From the NCBI RefSeq assembly GCF_047948215.1, contig NC_134455.1, positions 153,928,575-153,992,574 on the forward strand: a stretch of DNA of 64,000 nt. Direction: 5' to 3'. Within the stretch, counting starts at the first letter, position 1, and each line of letters begins with the position of its first letter. The notes beneath the pieces were generated by a model. It did no database searches. It worked only from the letters and a program-made list of their open reading frames with translations, and had not been told where the DNA came from. Below, piece after piece: positions 35,871 through 47,039 of the stretch. The position numbers and the translations under genes are program-made. This stretch comes from Lycorma delicatula (Eukaryota; Arthropoda; Insecta; Hemiptera; Fulgoridae).

Positions 35871-36512
35871 ACAAGCTTCGAGCTTATATGGTCAATTTAA
35901 TCATCCAACAAAAAAAATTCTTTAGAAGGAGATAATTTTTCTTGAACATAATTTATCGGAGATATAACCGAGAAGTATATTAACATTATTTTTTCGCCGT
36001 GAATTTATTACTTATCGAGGTAAAATATATCCAGAGCGAGTAACACAAAAAAAAATAATTAAAAAAAGGTTCCCCATAACGGAACTTAACCAATCCTCAA
36101 ACAGATCATTCTAAAAAGGTTTAAGAAATAGGAAAAATTTCAAACAATGTTAGGATGATTTTAATTCAAGTGATATTTCATTAATGTCGGTTTAAGCGAT
36201 TTTGTGTGATTCGCAAAAATAAAAATAGTGTATTATGATAATCCGGTAAAAGTAACACTCCTCAAACTCCTCAGTCATTTGAAATTGTAAAACTCTCAGG
36301 AAATAGTTAAATTAATTTGTATTGTAATGTTGTTGTATTGTTGTAAGGTTGTATAATTGTCAACTAAATTGTACTGTAATTATAAACTTGTAAGCTTTTG
36401 TGTGCTAATTAGTTTAACTAAATAACGAATAGACTATTGTAATATTAAACTGATTTATTTGATTGCGTTAATTTTATGAAAATAAAATAATTTTAGTTTA
36501 ATGATAAAGTTT

Positions 36513-36581
36513 GTTAAACAGTGAACCTTTTTTTTTTTTCCTGTTTAGCCTCCTTCACCTGGTTGGTTAAACAGTGAACCT
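36513..36581 (-). mobile_element. 37-bp SINE-2 tail insertion flanked by a 16-bp target-site duplication
   Basis: GTTAAACAGTGAACCT occurs at 36513-36528 and 36566-36581. The 37 bp between read on the minus strand as about 12 bp, then GGAGGCTAAACAGG, then an A-run. GGAGGCTAAACAGGAAAAAG is the 3' terminus of the SINE-2 copy at 50374-50545. This is an extreme 5'-truncated retro-insertion. Confidence 0.88.
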
Positions 36582-36964
36582 AGTTTGCGTATACTGAACT
36601 CTAAATGTATTCTAACAGTGAATAACATACATTAAACAGTATTCTAACAATAGTCATTTTAGCTGTAAAATTATATACAAATCTACAGGATTGGTTTATC
36701 TCGTAAAATTCTCAAAAACTTCAAGAAAAAAAATGTATTATTCTAAATTCCTTAATGAAATTTACCAATTTAACATTTCAACACAGGTAATAATATTAAA
36801 AAGGAAAGCTGTATAACCGTTTATAAATTAATATTACAATAAAAGAATTTGTAAAGTTGCTTTTCCTCAGTTATAATAAAATATAATTTATAGTTCAAAG
36901 AAAAATAATAAACTTTATTGATTCTCACTGAAATGTTTACGATAAACTTCAAATACAGCTTTCC

Positions 36965-37075
36965 CCCGGTTCGAATCCCTGTCAAGCCTGGCATTTTCAC
37001 ACGCTACAAAACTGTTATTTTATCTCATTCTCTGAAGCAATACCAAACAGTGTCCCGCAGGGTAAAAAAAAAAAA
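36965..37075 (+). mobile_element. SINE-1 copy, 5'-truncated
   Basis: It begins near the B box (CGGTTCGAATCCCTGTCAAG), continues CTGGCATTTTCACACGCTAC and ATCTCATTCTCTGAAGCAAT, and ends with GTCCCGCAGGG and an A-run at 37063-37074. It matches the 43.2-kb copy. The A box is missing. Confidence 0.8.
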
Positions 37076-37620
37076 TTAAATAATAAAAATATATTTCTAA
37101 AGCCAGAGGACTGGTTAATTAAACATTTCAAAGCTTGGATAATTTGTAACGCCAAGTAATAAGTTCTTGTAAGTTCAATAAGTTACATACTTTTATCAAT
37201 AATTTTCGAAAATAAAATGTAAGGATCTTTCTGTATATTTGTTAATTGATTGTTTATTATCGATAAAACCGATTTTAATTAAATTCAGATTGATTGAAAG
37301 TAATAGTAAAAGTATTAATAAAACAAGAAATTTTTACGAGTTTTTACAATTCTGTGTAATCATAATATGACTTATCGAAGGAATATGATATTTTATTAAA
37401 ATTAATGAAATACAACACGTGGTTGACAAAAAAAAAAAATCTGATGTGGACACCACATGATTTCCTTGTACGCCTATTAAATTACATACACATATTTTTT
37501 TAAAATGAAAGTACATAAAATTTTATTTCATTAACAACTTCTGATATTTTTTCATATTTTTTGTTTTATTGTTATTATTCAATAATTATTTATTGTACTT
37601 TTTTTTTAAAGAGGTTGATA
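37076..37620. other. AT-rich DNA without recognisable gene
   Basis: No motif recognised. Confidence 0.5.
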
Positions 37621-37624
37621 ACAC

Positions 37625-38940
37625 CGGTAGACAAAAAAACTTATTAAAGTTTCAAATCTTTGTTTGCCGAAAAAATGTTTGCAAACGTCTTTAAATGAAG
37701 CCCAAGATGCACTTTCTACATTATTTAACATTGAGTTAAATAATCAAGTGATATTTGACCAACTCTCTTATTTGAGGACCAACAAATATTCCTTCTTTAA
37801 TTTTTCCTTCACTTACATTCGGAAATTTCTGCCTGATGTACAAAAATCCGGGACTATCCTCCTTCATTGCTTTTACAAAACTTTTCGTTAGTCCTAGCTA
37901 GATAAGGAGGAGGGGAAAAATATTATTTTGGGTACAACTAAAGGCTCACGAATAATATTTTTCCCATTTGGAGTTAAGTTGTTTCGTTTCTTCCACTCTT
38001 TGGTAACATAGTGTTTACCCCTAGCTCGGCTGTCCCGCTTTTAAACTATACTTGGACGAATCTCTGAAAAGACGGCAGTTCTTAGGTTCATGAACTTGTC
38101 CTAAGTACAACATAAGCTCATCAATATTAGCGCAATAAACAAATTATTTTCATCAATAAAGTACTGAGAAAGTTCTTTTTGTCGGCTTCGAAAGCCCGAA
38201 ATTTTTGTATGTTTTAAGTAAATTCCAACCTTGCAGTCTTGATCCCAACAGTTCAGCTTGATTGTTTGATAAATTTAAATCCCTAACCAAGTCATTTAAT
38301 TCACCTTGTGATACAAGATGTGGCTTATTGGAAGATAATTCAAAATCAGAATATTTTTGTCTTTATCAGTGCTGCCTAATCCTTCATTGCTACTTTCGAA
38401 ACATACATTCATAGTTAGCTCAGGAACTGGAATAATTTCACTGTGAGGTACAGGCTTGACTGCAGACTGCAATGAAGGCTGTTTTACAGTATGTTTAGAT
38501 TTTTTAGAAATTCCAGACACACTTGTAAAACAAAAGTAACACTCGGTTACATGATCCTCTGGTTCATGCCAAACCTAGGTACACCAAATGGCAAAGCCTT
38601 CCGTGTACCTTTCAGCCATCCTCTTAAATATACAGAACAAGTAGTGCATACTATATGAGGAGCTGGCGTCTTATCCTGATCAACAATTTTACACTGAAAG
38701 TACAAATGACATGCTTTTGTAATTAAAGGTGTAATATTTTTTCTATTTGATTTTACGGTAAACTCACCACATACATAGCAAAAGGCATCCACATAATTTA
38801 CATAATTTCGAGCATTATGACACTGCACTGTTAACAAACTTAAGACAGCAATAAGACTGAACAAAATTAATTCAATCCTGAATCCAGTACTTAATACAAA
38901 CAACATAACTTTGTTTGTAGTTACTTGTTTTGACCTAAAC
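37625..38940 (-). pseudogene. degraded copy of a multicopy insect protein of unknown function
   Basis: Minus strand from 38906. A hydrophobic lead is followed by a Cys-rich domain: DAFCYVCGEFTVKSNRKN, HLYFQCKIVDQDKTPAPHIV, CTTCSVYLRGWLKGTRKALP. Then SGISKKSKHTVKQP, PVPHSEIIPVPE, LVSQGELNDLVRDLNLS, QAELLGSRLQGWNLL, VHEPKNCRLFRDSSKYSLKA, LGLTKSFVKAMKEDSPGFLY and GKIKEGIFVGPQIREL appear in order, with frameshifts and stops between. I recognise this order as a family found in many copies in hemipteran and other insect genomes and usually annotated as uncharacterised. Its repetitiveness suggests a transposon protein, but I know no assigned function. The segment between SLKA and LGLTKSF is mostly deleted and the C-terminus is lost. 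Confidence 0.7.
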
Positions 38941-39330
38941 AGACATGATTAATCTTGTCCATGAAGACTCACTCTTCAGTATTAGATATGAAGTCATAAG
39001 ATGTGACTATGATATTATTTAATTTTTTGGCTAGTATTGTTTATTTATAGCTTACAAATTATGTTAACAAAGTTAAACAATAAAAGATGAGCAAACAAAA
39101 TACAATACAGGAGCTTAAAATGCTAACGTTAAAACATTAAAAAAAACCTTTAATTCAAATTTAAAACTTTTTCAAAAATGATGGGTGATAGAAAGATTCT
39201 GAGTTTATATTCGTTTTCAGCATCAAAAAAAAACAGATTAAAATCATCTATCACGTGTTAGGAAACAAAAATTATGTTTATCAGTGTAATTATTAAAAAA
39301 AAAAAAACATAAATTAAAAAAAGAGAAGTC
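38941..39330. other. AT-rich DNA without recognisable gene
   Basis: No motif recognised. Confidence 0.5.
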
Positions 39331-39334
39331 TGAT

Positions 39335-39775
39335 TCAACCCGATGTGTCTTCCCTTGGAAGATCCAAATATTTCATTAATTAAAACTTTATTTGCCTATA
39401 TCTCTGGAACCAATGAAAATATGTACCACTTATGATATATCGTTGAAAAGGTCTCAATGAGGGCTTATTAGTCCAGTTAATAAGCCCCTAATTTTTGGGG
39501 ATTTTGGGATTTTTTGGACACTTTTATTTTAGTAGATTGCAATCAAAAGGCGAGGTGGTGTACAACTAGATGTTAACAGTCCAATCCAAAATTTTAACAT
39601 CCTATGGCTATTCGTTTTTGAGTAATGCGAGATACGTACGTACCTACAGACGTCACGCCGAAACTAATAAAAATGGATTCAGGGAAGTTCAAAATGGATA
39701 TTTCCAATGAAATCTGAAAACCAAAATTTTTCGCGATCACGATACTTCCTTTCCTTCGTACAAGGAAGTAAAAAC
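39335..39775 (-). repeat. unclassified interspersed repeat with terminal hairpin
   Basis: The segment is more complex than its surroundings. On the minus strand it starts TACTTCCTTGTACGAAGGAA and contains ATACGTACGTATCTCGCATT- and TATATCATAAGTGGTAC-like stretches that I associate with a high-copy hemipteran repeat. Its end folds: TACTTCCTT (39743-39751) pairs with AAGGAAGTA (39762-39770) over a 10-nt loop. A 62-codon minus-strand frame within it is not a gene. No second copy lies in the window. Confidence 0.5.
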
Positions 39776-39779
39776 TAAT

Positions 39780-41930
39780 CATTAGATAAAAAAATGAAAA
39801 AACTGCTTAGACTCCTTTTTTGTAGTAGTCAAAATGGACTTAATGTTATCGAAAGTTTGTATCATCCCACTGAACGAATTGTTTATCCAAACAATCGTAA
39901 GTACTTGTTCTGTTTTTGTTGTTCTAAAAAGAAATAGTCTTACGCAAAGTGATAAAATTCTTTTTACTGTGCATAAAAGATTATATTATTTCATAATACT
40001 TAGTACTTCATTTGGCATAGATTGCCAGATTTTTCCACTAAATAAAATTATTATTTATCGTATAATATTGATTTGTATTTACATTGATATGCTTTTCTTT
40101 AATTAATCTGATGAGATTGAACAACGATTTTTATACAAAACTACAAGAGAATATATACATAAAAAAAATTAATTCGTAGATGCGCAGTGTTTCTGAAAAT
40201 AATAATAATAATGTAATAAATAATTAAATTACGAGAATGTTGAAATAGCACTAAAACGTCAAGTACGGGTTTATTTATTACGAGAAGATTACATACCAGT
40301 GACGTTAGTACACCAAACTGCCAGTTTGCTGGTTGGTTTTGCTACCTTGTATGCTACTTCATATTCCCGCGACTCCTTAGTTAATTCATTTTTTAAACTA
40401 TTTTTTTTAATATTTATTTATTTCTATTTTTTTTTAATTTCAATAATAAAAAATGTCGATGATTTTGTATTACATACGGAATTTTATCAACACCATTATA
40501 AATTACACTCAAAAATTCGGTGCACATTTTTGTAGACGTAAATGTATTAGTACGGAAACACATTTTTTTAAATGTTTGCGTGAAATGGCAATTGACAACT
40601 GAAAAAAAAGTGAACTGAATTAAGAAATGTTTTCGTAGTTCCAGTCTAAAGAATATAAAATGTTTAAGAAGCGTTTTACTGTGTAACCCTGATTTTCCTA
40701 GATAAATGTTAGTTCAGATAGTTAAAAAAAAATAATACTAATAAGACGTTGAATTAAATTAAATGCCAAGTGAATTGCACATTTATTGGTAATATGATTC
40801 GTTCAAATTTATAGCAGGAATTCAAAATTCATACTGGATTCTTCCATTAATGCAAGAGAGGTTTATGCAAAGCATCGTATTTTATTTTTAGTCACACTAA
40901 TATCTTGAAGAAGGAGAAAAAATAAATATTTAAAAATATATACTTCTTTTTTATCTAAAGACACAAAAAGAAGTTTACTTAAGATAACTGAAAACAAAAG
41001 TCCGTAATAAATCAATAAAAATAGTATTTGTCATGCAAAGGTGGTTTCATTCGAATGGCAGTAACAGAATATTCGCGTGCCAATAATATTTACGATCCCT
41101 GACCTACTGAACACAAAGTGTAAGCGTATGAAACGCAAGGTTCTACAGACAATACACACATTTTATACCTCATACTTTATTATTAGTTTGTACAATATAT
41201 TATCGAAAAAAAATCGTTAATATGAAGGTAATATCGACTTTTAATATTACATGATGCAAGATAAAAGCTGTTTATATCATAAGAATTTCATTAAATTTTA
41301 ATGTAACATTATAAACGTTTTATACATCCGCATAATTTTACATAACTTACAGCATTGACCTCTTTTACTGTATTATCCGATAAAATTTTACTGTTTCACA
41401 CAAAACCGGTCAAAGATTTTCATAAAATTACATTCTACGTGCTACCCTATAAGTCTAGTACATTAATTTAATACTGTAATATGTCATTTCAGGAGAATTT
41501 ATGTTACATAAGCAGTAAAAGAAAAGAAAATGTAATGCAGAAATTGAACAATATGTTTTTCTTTTATTTGAAAAACCCTCACTTCTATATTAAATATAGA
41601 CACTTCTCACTGCACGTATGATATAAAAAATAAATCGTAAATATCTAAATTTATTAACATAGATTTTCTATTCAAGTAAAACATGATTTTTTTAAAAACA
41701 AGAATTTTATATTTTTAATTAGAAATATTTTAAAAAACTGAACTATTAAATATAAAACGATTTGTTAAAAAAAATCGGCTTCGGTGAAAGAAAGGTAAAA
41801 AAAAGAACAACGCCTACAAATTTTCTCGATTTCCGATTATATTAAACAAGATAATCAATATATCGGGTGTTGCAAATATTCTTCAGATAAATATCCAAAA
41901 ACCATTTTCGAGATTTTTGAATTTCGATTT
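39780..41930. other. AT-rich DNA without recognisable gene
   Basis: No recognisable motif. Plus-strand frames at 39834-40106 and 40299-40535 are hydrophobic AT-driven translations. Confidence 0.55.
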
Positions 41931-41934
41931 TTTA

Positions 41935-42480
41935 AGGGGGGCGATGGCTCAACCAACACAGCTACTGTTACAGTATGTGTGACGCAAATAGCTGAACCTG
42001 TCACCGGTTACCTGACTAAAAACCATAAAATTTTAAAATCTAAAAAAAGTAAGAGACGTACTCCGTTTCACCGGTAGGTCACCTCCTACCGGTGTTTGTT
42101 GGATAACGCTAAGAACCGGTCAAAATACATTTTTACTCGTACTTCTTACAGATAATTAATTATAACTAATATTTTTAATATGGAGACCGACTGTTCTGAA
42201 ATCCGTATTCTTAGATAACTCAAAGTTTCAGTCCTGTACTGACCAAACTGTTGCTATGAAGAAATTACAATACACTGACACTTTTTATAAATTGAACAGA
42301 CTTAATTATTATTTATCATTATTATTCTCATAAGTATGAGTTTAATGAACACAGCGTCATCCAAAGGGCACAGCCTTCGGCTAGACGGGAAGGGCGAGCG
42401 AAGCAAGCCTTGATCGGCTAAATATCCCCTGACCACGACGGGAAACGCAAGTAACCTTATAGACGTGCTACATTATAGCA
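41935..42480 (+). repeat. Helitron-like non-autonomous repeat, longer copy
   Basis: It shares its left part (CTGTTACAGTATGTGTGACG to TTACCTGACTAAAAACCATA) and its right part (GACCACGACGGGAAACGCAA) with the shorter copy at 42905-43056, in the same order and orientation. The intervening ~400 bp includes a CACCGGTAG/CTACCGGTG hairpin (42069-42094) and a GC-rich GGGCGAGCGAAGCAAGCC block. No CTRR terminus is visible at its right end. Confidence 0.65.
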
Positions 42481-42904
42481 TCCCTGGGATTTGCATTTAT
42501 CTGGTGATTTATCCAATGGTCATTTTGAGGCATACGACATCTTACCGTTAAACTAATCAATAACATTTAACAGCGTCAGCTGTTACCAAGATAACACCTA
42601 GAAAACGATGAGCTAGCTACACAGATGCTACGCGGCATAGATCAGCTTATTCATTCTAGCAACATGAAAAAAATTCCAATCTAGTAGTTTAAGTAGTCCT
42701 GAAATAAAAATATCTCCCACTTTTTAATGCTTTATTCTAAATCGGCCCGTATCAGGACCATATATGTTTAAGCGTTGGGAAAAAATTCGTTGTTTATCGT
42801 ATATTCCTTCTATATGTCAAATAAAAATTGTTATTTATTGTTTTATCAGGATTTAATGAAAATCTGAAAACAATATACGTGATTAAACAATTTTTATTTA
42901 TAAA

Positions 42905-43056
42905 TAAACAAAATTGCCACTGTTATTGTATGTGCGACGCTTGGGTGCACCTGCCTTCGGTTACTTGACTAAAAAAACATAAAATAAAAAAAATTGACCG
43001 CGATGAGAAACGCAAGTAACCATACAACGCGGGCGATGCCGTAACTGTGATACTAG
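42905..43056 (+). mobile_element. Helitron-like non-autonomous element, short copy with 3' CTAG end
   Basis: It ends CGCGGGCGATGCCGTAAC then TGTGATACTAG, followed by T. This closely parallels the GGCGAAGCCGCG...GATACTAG|T end at 22878, so it is probably the 3' end of a related Helitron. Internally it is the longer copy with its middle removed. The 5' TC boundary was not located. Confidence 0.65.
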
Positions 43057-43213
43057 TAATATTATGAAGGAAGAGTATAATATATAACTCTTCCTTAAGA
43101 GTTATGTATAATGTATAGCATAATAAATCATTACATTAGTTAATTAGGTTGCACAAAGTAGTGCAGAGAGTAAATTCGGTACAAAAAAGACACGTTACAA
43201 AAACAAAAATTTA

Positions 43214-43362
43214 GGATGAAAGAAGTTCGAATACCTGACCGGATTCGAATCCCGATCAGGTATGGCATTTTCACACACGCTACAAATCATTCATCTCATT
43301 CTCTGAAGCAATACCTAACGGTAGTCCCGGAGGTAAAACAAAAAAAAAATGGACGAAAGAGG
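43214..43362 (+). mobile_element. SINE-1 copy with probable target-site duplication
   Basis: A B-box region (GGATTCGAATCCCGATCAGG) is followed by TATGGCATTTTCACACACGC, TCATCTCATTCTCTGAAGCA, ATACCTAACGGTAGTCCCGG and an A-rich tail. GGATGAAAGAAG (43214-43225) and GGACGAAAGAGG (43351-43362) flank it, matching 10 of 12 bp. The 5' end lacks the A box. This copy has the best-preserved 3' half of the family in this window. Confidence 0.82.
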
Positions 43363-43834
43363 TATTTTGAGGTTCATTAAAACAAAATGCAAAATAAATG
43401 AAAAATGTATTAAACAGTAAAATTATTAATGATAAAATAAAAGGTTAGGTAAAAATGTATATTCTCAGATCTGGTCTGATCGTCATGTTCACGAAAGTTC
43501 ATAAGTTCCCTGATTCTAAAACAAAATTATAGTAAAGTCGATCTGTTAGCAAGATTTTTTTTTTTTAATGAAAATACATCACAGGATCTATTTGATTCAT
43601 AAATCTGTACGGGTTTCTGAAGCGGTATTAACTTTAATTAAGATATATCGATTCTATGTTCCTATCAGAAATTTTTGCCTTGACCAAGAATAGATATCAA
43701 GACACTTTTTTATTTTTTGCAAGAAACAACTTCTTACAGTTTTTACAATGTTTCCTATAGAACATATAGGTGGTGTGTACGGAAAAAAAATCGGGATCTG
43801 GCTTATCTTGTTAAAATATTTAATTATTAAACGA

Positions 43835-45245
43835 TTAAAAAAAAACTGGGAAGAATTGCATGACTTTCCCGGATACATCAATCAACCCCCTTGCTCAGCT
43901 TTTTCACTATCTACTACCTTTACCTTTTCAGCTTCGCCGGAAAGTATCTGCACTTCAATCATTAAGTCTTATTACTATTTTTTTAGTAAACTTTTAAATA
44001 TAAGTAAAATTTTCCGAATTCTTTAAAATTTTGGGGCCCTTCATATTAATCGGTCTTTTTTTATCGACTACAATGATTAACAAAATAAGATTTAAGTATC
44101 AAAATTTTCAATTACAAAAAACAAATTTTTGATTTTTAGGGCTCCTTTACTCTTTGGGGACAACTTAGTAAAAGTCTTTCATAAAGAAGTGATCCTTAAC
44201 GAAAATAAATAAATTTTAAAGAATTGTTTTAAAATACTGAAAAAAATTAAGTACAACTTTTATCATAATAATGAAAAAAAAAATTGCTTTTTACTTTGAG
44301 TCCAGGGTATGTTCTAAAAACAAAACTAAAATTAAAAATTAAAATTAAATAAAATGTGTTTTCCTAAAATTCTTCATTTATAGGTTAAGCCAGTGATTCC
44401 CAAAATGTACGCCGCGGCCTCTTCACAGGGCACCGCGAAGTATTATAAAAGGTTCATAATTAATTTAACCAAGACATTTATAATTATTAATTTAATGTTA
44501 ATAAAGTAAAAAAATAATGGAGATATATGAGTTTTATGTATTTTTGTCTCCTACTTACGAATAGTGATACTTTTATTTAGGGTAGGATGCCATGGAAAAA
44601 TTTAATTGTAAAAGGGCTCCGCGACTCGGAAAAATTTGGGAACCATTGGGTTAAGCTTTAAAAATTTGCTTAAGTGAAGTTTTATATAAATCTAATCCTC
44701 CCTCCAATAAAGGCTAAAACATGGGCGTAAAAATCTCCAAAAGACTTTTGTATGTTTATGATCCGATTTTGTATGTTTATTTTGAAAAAATATAGATATT
44801 TTTTGGTAGCTCTACATATGATGAATTACCAACAAAATTTTTTAAAAAATATTAAAACGGAAGGGTGATTAAGGGGGTAAACGAAAAAAACATAAATTTC
44901 AATTTTAAGAGGTGGGGGTTGATTTTTGATTTATTTTTTGATTATTTACATTGTAGGTAACAAATCTGCCAAAGTGAAGTTTTTTTCTTAAGTTGTCTAA
45001 AGAAAATCAAAATTGGTTTTTTCCATGATATCCTCCAAAAACAAATTTTGAAAGAAAACGAATATGATCATTGTCCCATATATAGAAATATTTGAGCCAA
45101 ATTTGAAGAAAATCGGTTCACTAAATCCTTAGACAAGGCCAAAAGCAGTGCGACACATAAATTCATATGTACGCGCATACATTTATACACATATTTTTGT
45201 GGTTTAGATGAACTGGTTGGATCCTAAAACGTAAAGATTTGCAAA
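43835..45245 (+). repeat. unclassified interspersed repeat C, copy 2 (carries a MITE)
   Basis: It is the counterpart of 28990-30012 and shares its landmarks in the same order. It is interrupted at 44391-44648 by a hAT-type MITE. Beyond 45236 it continues into AACGTAAAGATTTGC, where copy 1 is cut off by the I-clade LINE, so this copy probably shows the native right boundary or continuation. No coding potential seen. Confidence 0.85.
44391..44648. mobile_element. hAT-type MITE with 8-bp target-site duplication
   Basis: The 258-bp element has terminal inverted repeats CAGTGATTCCCAAA and TTTGGGAACCATTG (one mismatch in 14). Subterminal GC-rich CGCCGCGGC / GGCTCCGCGACTCGG blocks follow hAT style. 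It is flanked by perfect 8-bp copies of GGTTAAGC at 44383-44390 and 44649-44656. It has no coding capacity, so mobilisation would need a hAT transposase in trans. The empty site is preserved at 29463-29470 in repeat C copy 1. Confidence 0.96.
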
Positions 45246-45249
45246 AAAA

Positions 45250-47035
45250 CCCGATACCCCACTTTTGTTAAGATAACCATACTTCCTCCTTCAATACAGC
45301 TCTTATAAGTACATTCGCTGGGAACGTAAAATTATTCAGATTAATTTTATTGGATCTAATACGTTTAAGTAAAGCAATTAGCACAATCCAACGGAATGTA
45401 TGTGACATTCACCTATATACATAACATCTATACTGTTTTAACTTCAACGAATAATTGGATAATGAATGAAAATCATTACTTTCAGAAAAAATGTCTCTTT
45501 TACAATATTTTTTTTTGTAACTGAGATTCTGGATATATCATTACAAGCAGCAGATTAAAACGGAGTAAGGGAATAAATTACTGTAATTTTTATAATAAAC
45601 AATGTTTTAGAAAAAAATATTATTTGTGTGAACCACCTATTATTATATACCTATTATCCATATAAACGTCGTTGAAAGGAATTTTGACTGTATATCTTTG
45701 TTTCACACCTTTATTTACGATTATTAAACACGATATTACAGTTCCTATCTGAATATTTAGTTTTTATGTCCTTTTATACATATTCCGTATAATAAATACG
45801 GAATACCTATATATACCGCATACCTATTACATGCTATGATAGCTTCTATTATCCCTTATCAGCCGTAATATACGACCAGAAAATGTATTGCGAAATGCTT
45901 TCTTCAGATAATGAAAAGTAACTTAAATTTAAGTGTTATATCCAATTTCTCTGTTTAATAATTTTCTTACATTAAATATCTACTCGGTTGATTATTACTC
46001 TTTCCTAAATCCATGCTGAGCGCTAATAAAAAAAAATTCTAACTAATGAGCATGCTGTGAAAGAGTAAGAAAAATCGTAGAAATTTGTAGAAATTTATTT
46101 GACATTTTTTATTTTATTTGAAGTTTTTCTTTAGAACATTTAAATTGAGCAAATAGTAATTAATTTACTCAATTTTTTAACCTTATCTTTGTTTACTGAT
46201 TTCAACGCAAGGCTTTTTTTTTCATTTTGTCTGATCTGTTCTATCTCCTTAAAGTGGTTCATTTGTTTATATTGTTGGTTCGTTATTTTTCGACAGTAAA
46301 CTAATTCGAATGAATCTGCGTGTAACATAAGATATTGTTTGGTGAATACTATAATAATTATTAAATAACATGAGATATTTGGGAACCCGATCTCCCAAAT
46401 TATTGTAATTTGTGAATAGAAATTTTAAACAGTAAATATTCATAGTTGCAGACCGTCCAGCCCACCAGCAGTCATATTACTGTCGAATGGATATTATAGC
46501 CTATGCAGAAATCTTTTAAATACCCAGTGTAACATAATTTCGATGAAATCTCATTCGTGTAGTAAATGATGTTTTAAGTAAAGAAGTAGTATTAGAATTC
46601 AAAACAAAGTTTGTTTATCACTAATTGGCTGTGATTTTATCTCCCAAACAGAATAAAATTGCAACAAAACTATTTGTAAACATGTTGTAATGTTGTTAAT
46701 GTATATGCGAGTATAATGTTTAAAACGTATAGCTCTTATATGAGGAAGATATTTTCAGTGAATAATTCAATTTTTTTAGCAGTAATTTTACTGATTATAG
46801 AATATCTAATCAAAACGTCTGGTATGCCATGATTAAAAACCGAAAAACTCTTCTGTTTTTTTTTTTCATGCCATAATAATAGTAGCAGATAAAACTGGAA
46901 TACTTGGACTAGAATAACTGGAAAACTTGAAGACAGGCAAGGAGCTGTCTTCAATTCTCTTTATTTGGGCCCATAAAAAAAATTATAAGAGAATGGGAGA
47001 AAGAACTTTAAAAGTTAAACGTACACTAAAACATA
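45250..47035. other. AT-rich DNA without recognisable gene
   Basis: No motif recognised. Minus-strand frames at 46140-46328 and 46736-46954 are unassigned and short. Confidence 0.55.
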
Positions 47036-47039
47036 AAAA

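Noticed and set aside
37664..37891. 75-codon plus-strand frame
   Set aside because: It is antisense to the degraded multicopy protein, whose GKIKEGIFVGPQIREL segment reads on the minus strand.
43067..43096. 10-bp hairpin as the Helitron terminal hairpin
   Set aside because: It lies downstream of the CTAG terminus at 43056, not upstream as in Helitrons, and is AT-rich in the loop.
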